Source: Sapria himalayana
Lineage: Eukaryota > Streptophyta > Magnoliopsida > Malpighiales > Rafflesiaceae
DNA: 64,000 bases
Direction of reading: 5' to 3'
Assembly (NCBI GenBank): GCA_029783825.1
Contig: JAREIK010018581.1
Location: 453,501 to 517,500, forward strand
The position numbers and the translations under genes were made by a program. The notes below the pieces were generated by a model. It was not told the DNA's origin and made no database searches. It saw only the letters and a list, made by a program, of their open reading frames with translations. Below are positions 25,801 to 36,717 of the stretch, piece by piece (the first letter of the stretch is position 1; each line of letters starts with the position of its first letter).

Positions 25801-28800
25801 AATCTCTGAACCCCTTAAACCACTAAATTTATAAACCTCTAAATACTTAAAATTCTAAATCATAAATCTCACATTTTTGTCATCATTATAATTTTAATTA
25901 TTTATTTTAATTATTTATTTTAATTATTTATAAGTTTATTTCTACTAAAATATTAATTACAAAATATAGTATGAGTGATACAAATATAATTTGAAAACTT
26001 ATTTATTATCAAGAGATTATATAATATGATACAAAGATGTAAAAATTAAAATATTATAAACTATTATTTAGTAATATGTTTTACTTAGATTTATATCATA
26101 GTAAGTTTTTAAATATACTTTAATAAATATGTATCACTTTATAATAATTTATTCATTTATTTTTTTTGGTCGTTATTATAACATCAATCAATAAATAAAC
26201 TTATATTGAATTAATATGATATATTATTCTCATAAATATTATAATTTTAATATAAACTAAAAATATTAAATTCAAAATGAAAAAAAAATAAAAATTAGCA
26301 TATTTTCAAAGGTTATAACCTTCAAAATGAGTCAAAATTTATAAAATAAAATTTTTTTCTTAGTTTTTTTTTTTATTGAACCCATAAAGCACTAAACACA
26401 TAAACAAATAAAACCCTAACCCTTAAATCCCTAAATCATGAAAAACCAAAACTCCCGAACTCCTAAACCCATAAATCCCTAAATCATGAAATACCAAAAC
26501 TCCCAAACCCCTAAACCCATAAATCCTTAAAATCTAAAAACTCTAAATCCCTAAATCCTAAACCATAAAACATAAATCTGATTTTTTGCCATCAATATAA
26601 GTTTAATTATAAATTTTAATTATTTATAATTTATTTTTAGTAAAATCTTAATTATAAAATATATTATAAGTGTAATAAATATAATTTTAAAAATTATTTT
26701 CAAAAAACTATATAATCTAATAAAAATAACCAAAATTTTAAAAATCAAAAATTAAATTATTTAGTAATATGTTTTATTTTGATTTTGAATTATTTTAAGT
26801 ATTGTAAATATATTTAAATAAATATTTTTCTCATTTATTATAGTTTTATAATTTATTTTTTGTCATTTTTATAATATCAATGATGAAAGTAACTTATATT
26901 GAATTTGAATAATATAATATTTTAAATATCATTATAACTAATATTGTAAGTATAAATATTTTAATCTAGATTAGAAAAATATTAAAAAATTATTGTATTC
27001 CGACATGCTATAACCTTAAAAAATTATACAAAATTCACAAATAAAAATTTTTGTTAGTATATTTGTTTAACTAAATCGATAAGCCCGTAAATACTTTAAC
27101 CACTAAATCCTCAAAAGTCTAATCTCCAAAACTCCTAAACCATTAAATTCCAAAACTCCTAAATACCTAAATCCCAGAACACCAATACCACTAAACTCCT
27201 TAACCCATAAACTTCTAATTCCTTAAACCCCTAAACCCAACAATTCCTAAACCTTAAATAACTAAACCCCTTAAATCCCAAAACTCAGAAATCCCTAAAT
27301 ATTAAACTATAAATCTCATTTTGTAATCAATATAATCTTAATTATTTATCAATTTATTTTTACAGAAATATTATTTTAAAAATATATTATAAGAAAGACA
27401 AATATAATTTGATAAAGTTTGTTTATCATGAAGAGACTATATGATCTTATAAGAAAAAATAAATAAATAAAAGTTAAAATTTATTATTTAGTAATATGTT
27501 TTACTTATATTTTGAATGGTTTTAAACATTTTAAATATATTTTAATAAATATTTATCTTATTTATAATAATATATTAATTTATTTTTTGGTTATTGTGAT
27601 AATATCAATCAAAAAACTATCTTATATTTAATTAACATGATACATTATTGTTAAGATTATTATAACTAAAATATTAAGTATAAATATTGAATTAATATTG
27701 AAAAAAAAAATTAAAAATCAAAATCCTAAGCTGTTAAATCCCTAAACTTCTAAACCCCTAATCACCTAAACCTCTAGACACCTAAATCCCTAAGCCTTTA
27801 AATCCATAAACCTCTAAACTCATAAACCCCAAAACCCCTAATCTCCAAACCCCTAAACCCATCAACCACTAAACTCCAAAACCCCAAAACCCCTATAACC
27901 ATAAACATCTAAACCCCTAAACCCTTAATACCATAAACATCTAAACCACTAAACCCCCAACATCTAAACCCCTAAACTCTTATACCACTACAGCTAAACT
28001 TCTAAACCCCTAAACTTCTTAAACCCTAAACGACTGAATCCTTAAATAATAAACCATTCATTTTATTTTGTTGTCATCATTATAATTTTAATTATATATT
28101 TAATAATTTATAATTTGTTTTAATAAAATACTAATTACAAAATATATCATGAGTGAGATAAATAAAATTTGAAAAAATTTGTTTATAAACAATAGACTAT
28201 ATAATATTATATAAAGAAAAAAATATATAAAAATCTAAAATTATTATCAAGTAGTAAGTGTTACTTAGATTTTGAATTATTATAAGCATTTCAAATATAT
28301 TTTTAAAATATTTATCTCATTTATAATAATTTATTATTTTATTTTTTGAACATTATTTAAATATCAATCATAAAACTATATTGAGTTATCATAATATAAT
28401 ATTTTTAAGATTATTATAATTTAAATATTATGTATAAATATTAAATTTAGATTAGAAAAAAAATTTAAAAATTATTATGTTTACATGGGGTATAACCTTA
28501 AAAAATAATACTTTAAACCCAATAACTCCGAAACACTTAAATCCTTAAACCTCTAAACACTTAAACCCTTAAATGCCTAATACCCTAAACCTTCAAGCCC
28601 TTGATCCCCAAAACCATTAAACCTCTAAACTCTTAAACTATTAAACTTATAAATCCTTAAATTTCTAAACTCCTAAACTTCTAAACCATTAAACTCCTAA
28701 ATCCCTAAACTCTTAAACTTCTAAACCATTAAACTCCTAAATCCCTAAACTCTTAAACCTCTTAATCCATAAACCCTTAAACCTCTAAACTTATAAACCC

Positions 28801-29215
28801 CTAAACCCCTACAACACTTTACACCTAAACCCCTAAAATCCCTAAATATCTAAACTTCTTAACTACTAAATGCCTAAACCCCTAAACCTCTAAACCTTTA
28901 AACCTCTAAACCTCCAAACCCCTAAACCTCTAAACTCCTAAATTTCAAAATCTCTAAACCCATTAACATATAAACACTTGATGGTTTTGGCGTTTTAGAA
29001 GTTGAGATTTAAATATTTAGGGGTTTTGGTGTTTAGGGGTTTAAAAGTTTTTGAATTTAGAGGTTTAGCTTTTTAAAACACTTGTTTATAATTTAAAAAA
29101 ATATATTTATCATTATGAGAGTATATATTCTAATAAAAAAAAGAAAAACTTTAAGTCAAAAAATATTTTTTAGCAATATGTTTTACTTAAACTTAATAAG
29201 TACGTTTTGGAGAAA
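16845..29215. repeat. Composite satellite: telomere-like 8-bp blocks alternating with ~0.5-kb AT-rich units
   Basis: Blocks of (AAACCCCT)n, C-rich on the plus strand and degenerate mainly in the three positions after TAAA, alternate with copies of one AT-rich sequence. Each AT copy opens with an ATAAATCT...TCATCATTATAAT-like start, holds words such as AGAGACTATATAATCTTA and AGTAATATGTTTTACTTAG, and closes with ACAAAATTCACAAAATGAAA-like then CTAAACCCATAAACCCCTAA. Copies start near 17,130; 17,745; 18,895; 19,985; 20,590; 21,225; 21,935; 22,670; 23,585; 24,200; 25,340; 25,860; 26,565; 27,305 and 28,050. Most are 490-525 bp; those at 21.2, 22.7, 25.3, 27.3 and 28.1 kb are truncated or internally deleted. 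C-rich blocks range from about 80 to about 650 bp. No protein-coding potential is seen. Confidence 0.9.
28980..29215. repeat. Inverted telomere-like block and partial AT unit at the satellite edge
   Basis: At about 28,985-29,080 the 8-bp repeat switches to the G-rich orientation (TTTAGGGGTTTTGGTG, TTTAGGGGTTTAAAAG). A fragment of the AT unit follows (TATCATTATGAGAGTATATA ... AGCAATATGTTTTACTTA). After that the satellite stops. Confidence 0.8.
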
Positions 29216-29920
29216 AAGAATTATATTCACACATATATAATTTTTTTTTTATTAAGTTGGCAAGTTTATATTCACATAAATTATATTAAAGACTCTTAGT
29301 TGTCCCAAATTCATTCCAACTTGATAAGTAATGCATCATTAAAAAATGCTTTATCAAAATCAATTGTGATTTATTTATTATTTTTTAATCTCATTTAAAA
29401 TTTTACAATTAATTGTGCTAATATTATTTTTCATCAATGCATCTTATCTAATATTAAGTGTGATAATTAGTTTTGCATATCTTGACCATTGTCAACTCGA
29501 AAATCAAATGACAAGCAGTTTCATATAAACTACTTGCCAATAAACTAATATACTTACAATACCAATGATAAATACTCATTATTTTTAAATATTTTTTTTT
29601 GGTCAAAGCTTGGTTACATGATATATATATATATATATATATATAACTAATAACAAGGCAATTGGTTCAATTATTTGTCAAAATAAATTAGTGCATAACT
29701 ACAAAAAAAGTAAATTTAGTTTATCTATTAATTATTTGTTCAAAAAATGTCAAATTGTGCTCTTATGAGTTAGTTCATATGATAGAATAAGTTTTGTGAA
29801 TGTGATTCATTCCATACTAATAATAAAATACTAATCTTTACTCTCAGTCTTCCTAGTCTCATTGCATTTAGGTTGCAATATGATGTTAGAGTGAAATATT
29901 TGTTGCTCATAGGGTAGTTT
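29216..29920. other. AT-rich spacer with an (AT)n run
   Basis: No coding signal. An (AT)n microsatellite lies at about 29,621-29,645. Confidence 0.6.
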
Positions 29921-29921
29921 T

Positions 29922-30345
29922 CTTTTTGGGGAATTTGAGTTTTGGAGTATCAAATATAAAATAACTTAAAAAAAAGAAACTTATTTTTCAAAATTTAAAA
30001 AATTCACCTAAATAAATAATTATTATGTTTTTATGTACTAAAATATATAAACTCGATTTTACCCCCCCTGAAAATTAAAAAAAAATAAAATAAAATCCAA
30101 AAAAAATTGTAATTTCCAAATCACATATCAAATTTTCACTTTGGGAATTAGAGAAATTTTTTTGATTTTAATTTTTTTTTTTAATTGGGAGCAAAATCAT
30201 GTTTATGCATTTCTATGCACCAGAACTTAAAAATTTTTCAATTTAGTGCACTTAATTCTTAAATTTTTTATTTAAAAAAAAAGGTATTTTTAAAGTATTT
30301 TATTTTTAAATACTTATGCGTTAAATATTAAACCAAAATATCTTA
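29922..30345. mobile_element. Foldback/long-TIR element fragment
   Basis: It starts GGGGAATTTGAGTTTTGGAG, close to the outer end of the palindromic element at 34.0 kb (GGGGAGAATGAGTTTTGGTG), and further in carries GCAAAATCATGTTTATGCAT, matching GCAAAATCATGTTAATGAAT near 35.16 kb. I infer a degenerate relative lying 3' of the RIN13-like gene. Its ends are not defined. Confidence 0.5.
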
Positions 30346-30369
30346 CAGTATATGCAGCACAGAGACAGT

Positions 30370-31330
30370 CGCGATAAATCACGTAAAGAGAGAGAGAGAG
30401 GATGAACAATTCCGGAATCGAAAATAGTAACCCAAAAATAAAATACAAAAATATTTATCATAAAAATTTTTCAGTTCAATTAACAGGAGCGGGTCGGATC
30501 AGTGGACGGATCATGCTCTGCTCCAAAAATTTTGGCCCACTGACAGTACATCTGGACCTCCATTATTATGCTGCTGCTACATCCCTGGAATCTTAATATT
30601 TTCTTTATTGCACTTACATGAAAATATTAAAACAAAAATATTTGATTATACAAATAGATTATTAAAATAAATTATATATATAGCAATTAATGTGAGGTAT
30701 ATATATGGGAAGAGTTGATTAATTATATGCCATATCGTACTTTTGGGGTCTAAAATGTTTTTCCTTGTTGAACAACGATACCCCTTGTCTCACGACCGAG
30801 GCTAACTAGATCCAAATTTTCATTTTTTACGAGGGACGAGTATTGTTGGGAAAATTTTCATTTTTTGTTACAAATCACGATGCCAACCCAAATTGGAATC
30901 GGCAGATGGGAAACTGATGTGGATGCCGTTGCAGCAACACAGCGCCATCAGAGCCTACCTGCAAGATGAATCGCTCGCGAACTTCCACAACCAGCTGAAT
31001 CTGAGAAGCAGCGCAATGCCAACTGGTGGCGTCCTCAAAAAAAGACTAACTTTTTTGTGATTGCAAACGTGATTATTGTGAAACTCTCTGGATCAAATGG
31101 CTTGAAATTGTGATCGAGAGAGCATCAGGGTTATGCATTTGTCGTCCGATTGGAATTGTGTTCGTATTTGTGCGCTGTTCATTCAGAACGGCTGGGCAAT
31201 GCAGCCGAGGGAGAGACCAAAATTAGGTATTAGAAACTAGTTTTTGGTGGGAGGATAAAAAATAAAACCCCGAACAAGAAGCAGCAAAGAACTCACGCTC
31301 ACACTGAGCCATGACATAGCATGGTTATGG
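30370..31330. other. Moderately GC-rich stretch downstream of the RIN13-like gene
   Basis: Base composition rises above the surroundings. On the minus strand this would hold the last intron, last exon and 3' UTR of the RIN13-like gene. One candidate exon at about 30,973-31,001, with an AG acceptor and GT donor, reads FSWLWKFASDSSC but matches nothing I know. A plus-strand 64-codon frame at 30,402-30,596 is unrecognised. Confidence 0.35.
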
Positions 31331-31641
31331 TTTTCACAAAACTCTGAACAACTCTGCTACCACCACCTCACGACGATCATTTCCGTCTGGGGGCAACCTG
31401 GCTGGCGATTCATCAGGATGGAGATTCACCATTGCCCGGCGAAGCTTTGTTTGACTGCCTCTGAGCTTGAACAGAAATTGGCCGCCCCAAACAAAGATGA
31501 AGTCGTTATGGTGCTGGTGGTATTCTAGAGGACGCACCGAGGGGTTCGATCTAACATCTCGCAGGAGGCCCAGCTTCCACAGACCACGATACCCTGTGGG
31601 TCGACAAAATAGAGCCGTCCATCATCATTCCTCGAGCTCAC

Positions 31642-32605
31642 CTGCCAAGAGGCCGCAGCTTCTTTTGCCTTGATCTCCTCTCGGACTTCCACATGGCATC
31701 CTTCTCTGACGCATGGCAATGAGAGAGGCGAGGAGCGAGCCACTCTTTGCATGGCGCCGCACAGTCGCACACATAGCAGTAACACTGCAGTCAATCGAAC
31801 CCAAGAGCATTCATTAGTCCCCATTATAAATCATTTCTCCATGAATACTCTAGACCCAGTCTCCGTTCTAATTCGAACTCGTGGCAAGCGTGTTTTGGTT
31901 CGATTTATTATTAGCACTCTAAATTTCGTGCTGGGCCACATATCAGAGAGCAAAACGCATTACCATTTCACAGTATCTGTCGTGTGGCGTCGAGTGGAAC
32001 GGGTTGTTGATACAGAGATGTCTTGAATGCGGATAATCTCTGTTCGCCACCTGCATGAACACATCAGGTCAGATTGCAATTGCTAAGGCAAGAACAGCTA
32101 ACTACTGGGAAACCATTTATCTAATTTGGGATCGATCAACGCAGGGCCGTCTGCTGAAATTTTACGATGATCGAAACCTAAATCGCAGAATCAGTTACAG
32201 GGGGTACTGCTACGTGTCAATTAGATTCAAATAGAACCCAGTAATTGGGTAGGCATCTTAAACAGCAGACATTGTTTCGGAGCGAACCTGGCCCTTTTCG
32301 CCGATGACAGAGATATCGTCTTGGCAACGAGGAGAGACGGAATCAGATAAAACGGATGGGTTGTTGATGTTCTTCTGATTGGGACTGAACGGATCGAAAT
32401 CAAGGATGAAGCAGTCGTTCAATTTTTCGAAGTGTTTGATATCGGCGTTTCTCTTGAGGCATAATATTGGCCTAAGTGGGCTCTCATCTTCTTCCCCACA
32501 ATATGATGATGATGATGATGATGACAATGGCGATATCTCAACCACCAGTCTCACATCATATTCCTGTTTCACATCTCTCCGTTTTCTCTTGCGTTTGCTC
32601 GGCAT
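31642..32605 (-). CDS. RPM1-interacting-protein-13-like (RIN13-like) protein, first three exons
   Basis: Exon 1 is 32,288-32,605 (106 codons), exon 2 is 31,964-32,050 (29 codons), exon 3 is 31,642-31,784 (47 codons plus 2 nt). All borders are GT/AG and the frame is kept. Exon 1 has a basic start (MPSKRKRKRRD, a likely nuclear signal), a Ser run, RPILCLK, CFILDFDPF and ends DDISVIGEKGQ. Exon 2 reads RDYPHSRHLCINNPF. Exon 3 reads CYCYVCDCAAPC then SHCHASEKDAMWKS, a Cys/His-rich end. This order is that of the plant family named after Arabidopsis RIN13, which binds the resistance protein RPM1; paralogues are mostly uncharacterised. The terminal exon after the phase-2 donor at 31,641 is not identified, so the 3' limit is provisional. 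The gene is flanked on both sides by long-TIR elements. Confidence 0.85.
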
Positions 32606-32939
32606 CGCTGATCGCTTACTCTGAGCGTCTGACCGATTTCTTTCACGGCCAGATGAGACGGCAGCCTCGGCTTCAAATAGTTCGAACTGAGAGTGAGAGA
32701 CCGTTGGCGCTGGAAGAAACCTTTTTTTTTTTGGCTTTTTTTTTTTTGGAGAAATTATATTTTGGGTACTCGATCAGAAATTTTTAAAAATTAAAAACTA
32801 AACTTTTAACATTAAAAAAAAAATCACAAACTATGAATAAATAAAAATTATGGGCACTCAGATCTTGTAAGTCCTAAACTACCCTTACACACTCCCCTAC
32901 CCCCCGTCCTCGCCCCTCACCCATATGCTTTCACCCTTC

Positions 32940-33090
32940 GCCCATATGGAACTCAATAGAGCTCCACGAAAGATCTCGTCGTGAAGCTCTAGTGAACTCC
33001 ATAGTGGAGCTTCGTCGAGCTCCACGATCGAGCTCACTGGAACTCGATATGGAGCTTACTAGAGTTCGACGAGCTCCAAGATGGAGCTCA
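32940..33090. repeat. GAGCTC-rich short repeat
   Basis: Repeats of GGAACTC..TA.GGAGCTT and GAGCTCCACGATCGAGCTC-like words of about 30 bp line the left border of the minisatellite. Confidence 0.6.
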
Positions 33091-33094
33091 TGGA

Positions 33095-33840
33095 GAGAGG
33101 GACAAGGGGTGAGGGCAGAGGAGCAAGGGGTAAGGGCAGAGGGGCGAGGGGCGAGGGCAGAGGGGCGAGGGGCGAGGGCGAGGGGCGAGGGGCGAGGGGC
33201 GAGGGGCGAGGGGCGAGGGGCGAGGGGCGAGGGGCGAGGGGCGAGGGGCGAGGGGCGAGGGGCGAGGGGCGAGGGGCGAGGGGCGAGGGGCGAGGGGCGA
33301 GGGGCGAGGGGCGAGGGGCGAGGGCAGAGGGGCGAGGGCAGAGGGCAGAGGGGCAGAGGGGCAGAGGGGCGAGGGGCGAGGGGCGAGGGGCGAGGGGCGA
33401 GGGCAGAGGGGCAGAGGGGCAGAGGGGCGAGGGGTGAGGAAAGAGGGGCGAGGGCAGAGGGGCGAGGGCAGAGGGGCGAGGGGAGAGGGCGAGGGGCGAG
33501 GGGCGAGGGGCGAGGGGCGAGGGGCGAGGGGCGAGGGCGAGGGCAGAGGGGCGAGGGGCGAGGGGCGAGGGGCGAGGGGCGAGGGGCGAGGGGCGAGGGG
33601 TGAGGGCAGAGGGGCAGAGGGGCGAGGGGTGAGGAAAGAGGGGCGAGGGGTGAGGGCAGAGGGGCGAGGGGTGAGGGCAGAGGGGCGAGGGGTGAGGGCA
33701 GAGGGGCGAGGGGTGAGGGAGAGGAGAGAAAGACAAGCGCGAGGGAAAGGGGCAAGGGCGAGGTGAAGGGGAGAGGGGCAAGGGGCAGGGGAGAGGGGCA
33801 AGGGGCAGGGGAGAGGGCAAGGGGCAGGAAAGAGGGGTAA
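33095..33840. repeat. GC-rich 7-bp minisatellite (GAGGGGC)n
   Basis: Long pure runs of GAGGGGC (for example 33,176-33,320) are interleaved with GAGGGCA and GGGGCAGA variants, degrading to GGGGCAAGGGGCAG at the right. Because the unit is 7 bp, all frames on both strands are stop-poor and give PSPLAPR- or ARGEGRG-type translations; these are not genes. The G-rich plus strand has many G4-forming runs. Confidence 0.92.
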
Positions 33841-33999
33841 GGGGTAGGGGAGATGATAGTTTAAGACTTACAATTTCAAATACCCTTATTTTTAATTTAT
33901 TTATGGTTTTGTAATTTTTTTTTAAATATTAAAAGTTTTATTTCTAATTTTTAAAAATTATAAGAAAGTATCCCAAAACATAATTTCCCCTTTTTTTTC

Positions 34000-34521
34000 G
34001 GGGAGAATGAGTTTTGGTGCATGATATGCAACAAAATTTTCATGATAATAAAAAAATCACGCATAATTCTAAAATAATTAAGTTTATAGCATTAATCTTT
34101 TTATAATAAAAAAATATATACCATACTCTAAAATAATTAAGTTTTGAAATATTAAAATTTATTAACTCAATTTTTCCCTCTAAAATTTAGAAAAAAAAAA
34201 AGAATAAAATTAATCATTTGGTTAAACATTAAAAATCATGAGATTTATATATTCCTATAACAAAGGAACATAGGATTTTAACTCATATCTTCTACTAACC
34301 AAAACCAATCAAACCACTAAATCACAAGTATACTACCAAGTATCAAAGAAATTGAAATACTTATATATACATAAAAAATATATGAAAACACATATATAGA
34401 TATAAAAGCATATATTAATTGACAAACATATATGTAAATATACCTATATGAACATGTGTGTGTGTGTGTGTTTGAGTGAGTGAGTGTGTGTGTGTGTGTG
34501 TGTTTGTACATACATACATAC

Positions 34522-34552
<31 letters not shown>

Positions 34553-34785
34553 TACATATATACATACATATTTATTTATTTATTTTTTATTTTTTTTTAT
34601 TTATATAAACACACACACACAAACTTATATATATATATATATATATTTACAAATATAAATACAAACATTTATTATATATATATATAATAAATGTGTGTGT
34701 GTGTGTGTGTGTATTTATTTGTATATATTTCTTTGTGTGTGCCTATGTGTGTGTTTGTATATATAAACACACACACACACACAGG

Positions 34786-34827
<42 letters not shown>

Positions 34828-35355
34828 TTTATATGTATATATGTATATATAAGTTTATAAGGTATATATACATATATATATTTGTTGATTTATATATGTT
34901 TTTTATATCTATATATATTTATAGATATTTATAAATGTGTTTTCATATATTATTTATTTATATATAAGTATTTCAATTTGCTAATTATTTGATATTATAT
35001 TTATGAATGAATGGTTTGATATTGCTTAGTTTTGGCAAGTATAAGATGTAAGTTCGAATCTCATGCTATCCTTGTTACATGATTAAATAATTTCATTATT
35101 TCTTAAGTTAGTTAACAAAATAATTAATTTTTTTTTCTAAATTTTTGAGTCGCAAAATCATGTTAATGAATTTTAGTGCAAAAAAATTTAATTATTTTAA
35201 ATCTAAGGTACTTTTTTTTTTATTTATAAAAGGTCTAGGGAAATGAACATAATATTTTATATTCTTGTGATTTTTTTAATTATGAAAAATTTGTTGTACC
35301 AAACACAAATATTTTATGTTTGACACACCAAAATATAATTTTCTCATTTTTTCCC
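34000..35355. mobile_element. Foldback element with ~430-bp inverted arms
   Basis: The left arm (34,000 to about 34,430) and the reverse complement of the right arm (about 34,900-35,355) align along their length. Shared blocks include the outer TTTTGGTG, AAAAAAATCAC, TAAAATAATTAA, the middle GATT(T/C)(T/G)AACT and the inner TTGAAATACTTATATATA and ATATGAAAACACAT. The centre is a run of TG, CA and TA microsatellites, themselves able to pair. No transposase. The outer ends resemble those of the neighbouring element at 32,748-33,990, from which it is separated by 8 T. Confidence 0.75.
34455..34830. repeat. (TG)n/(CA)n/(TA)n microsatellite cluster
   Basis: Runs of TG, GTGA, ACAT, CA and TA alternate in the loop of the foldback element. 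The short open frames of HTHTY or YIYIY type here are repeat artefacts. Confidence 0.9.
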
Positions 35356-35539
35356 AGGCGATACCATTAAACAAAATTTTGATAAAATGCTCGGATGGCT
35401 CATTAGGACAATGAAATTCACTTCAATAAACAATCACCAACATTTGTGGCATTGACGTCCCCTAATAATATATTTTATTTTCTAAAGTGAAACGCAGAAA
35501 AAAATCTTTTTTAAAAATGCAAAAAAAAAAGAATCAAAA

Positions 35540-36445
35540 TTTAAAATATTTATATTTTGTATTATTAAATGAGGAAACTTGAAAATATCATTATTATATA
35601 AAAAATAATTATAATAAAATGTATGAAGTATATAAAGCATACATTTTTCAAAATTTCAAAAGCATATATTCTATGTTTTTTATATATACATTTTTGAAAA
35701 ACATATACATTATATATGTTTTCAAAAATATACGCACTATTTTTTTTTTGTGTATAAATCTTCAAATATATATATAGTCTAAATAATTTTGATAAGTATT
35801 TGCATTTTATGTTTTATAAAAACACATCTTGTATATGTTTTTCGAAAATACATATATTTTAAAAAATATAATAAATATTTCTAAAAAACATATGCGCTAA
35901 AATACAAATATAATATATAGTGTATATTCTCATTAGCAATCCTTATTTCTACGTCACATCATTGGTTTCACTCTTTATGTCAACGCTCAAGGTTTGGGGT
36001 GCTTACAAAGATCAAAGGCATTATCTTTTACTTCCTTCAAGTGTTCATTCTACAATTGTTGGTGTGCCGGGTCTAACACACAATTTTGCTCAACAAGCTT
36101 GTCTGCTGATAGCTCCACCTCCACAATCTACTAAAGAAAAACATGTTCAATCAAACCTATAGCATTTGAATTGTGGAATTGTAGCGTTGATCATAAGGTT
36201 TTTTTGCAAACACCACAGTCGCTTCTTAAAGTAATACATTATGCTTACAAAATCATATATGTAATATATACATCTTTGAAAAATGTATATGCCAAAAAAT
36301 ATAATGTATACATTTATGAAAAATTAATATTGTGTGTGTGTGTGTGTGTGCGCGCGCGCGCGTGTGCATATGTGTGTGTGTGTGTTTTGTGGAAGGGTAT
36401 TTTTGAGTTTTCCCATTTAAGAGCATAATTTTAGAATGAACCCCC
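35540..36445. mobile_element. Probable long-TIR element, AT-rich
   Basis: TTAAATGAGGAAACTTGAAAAT near 35,566 pairs with the reverse complement of ATTTTTGAGTTTTCCCATTTAA near 36,410, and inner words such as GAAAAACATATACATTATATA recur in both orientations. The interior includes a GC-richer stretch (35,940-36,180) with a plus-strand 80-codon frame that I do not recognise, and a (TG)n(CG)n run at 36,331-36,384. Target duplication not found. Confidence 0.5.
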
Positions 36446-36717
36446 TTTGCATAATTTCATTATTATTAATAATTTTCAATTTAATTATAAATATATGTTT
36501 TCCAAAGTTTATAATATATCATGAAAAATAGAAGTCAGAATAAAATATTAATAATAAATGTACAAGGACATTTATAATTTTCAATTTAGTTATTATTGAA
36601 AGTTTAATAATATAAATAATATGATACGATATGTATGATTAAAATATCATTACTCATATTTTATTTGTGATATTTTATGCATATCATTAACAAGATTATT
36701 AATATATGGTTTTGCAA

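Larger units (their letters stand above)
32748..33990. mobile_element. Non-autonomous element with ~150-bp TIRs around a GC-rich minisatellite
   Basis: The left end (GGAGAAATTATATTTTGGGT...) and the reverse complement of the right end (GGGGAAATTATGTTTTGGGA...) match for about 150 bp, through GTAAGTC(C/T)TAAACTA to the CTCCCCTACCCC words. T-runs (12 T left, 8 T right) border both ends, so a T8 target duplication is possible but not provable. Long TIRs and an 8-9-bp duplication would suit a MULE-derived element; that is inference. No coding sequence. It begins ~140 bp upstream of the RIN13-like start codon, so it lies in that gene's promoter. Confidence 0.75.

Noticed and set aside
16845..29215. 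A genuine chromosome end or active telomere
   Set aside because: The repeats are degenerate, have period 8, are interrupted by AT units, and ordinary genes and transposons continue on both sides.
16845..29215. CRISPR-like array (short repeats with spacers)
   Set aside because: The spacers are copies of one sequence, units are hundreds of bp long, and the setting is a plant nuclear genome.
32931..33820. Several long open frames (up to 274 codons) on both strands rich in PSPLAPR or ARGEGRG
   Set aside because: They are translations of a 7-bp minisatellite, open in nearly every frame on both strands; no independent coding evidence.
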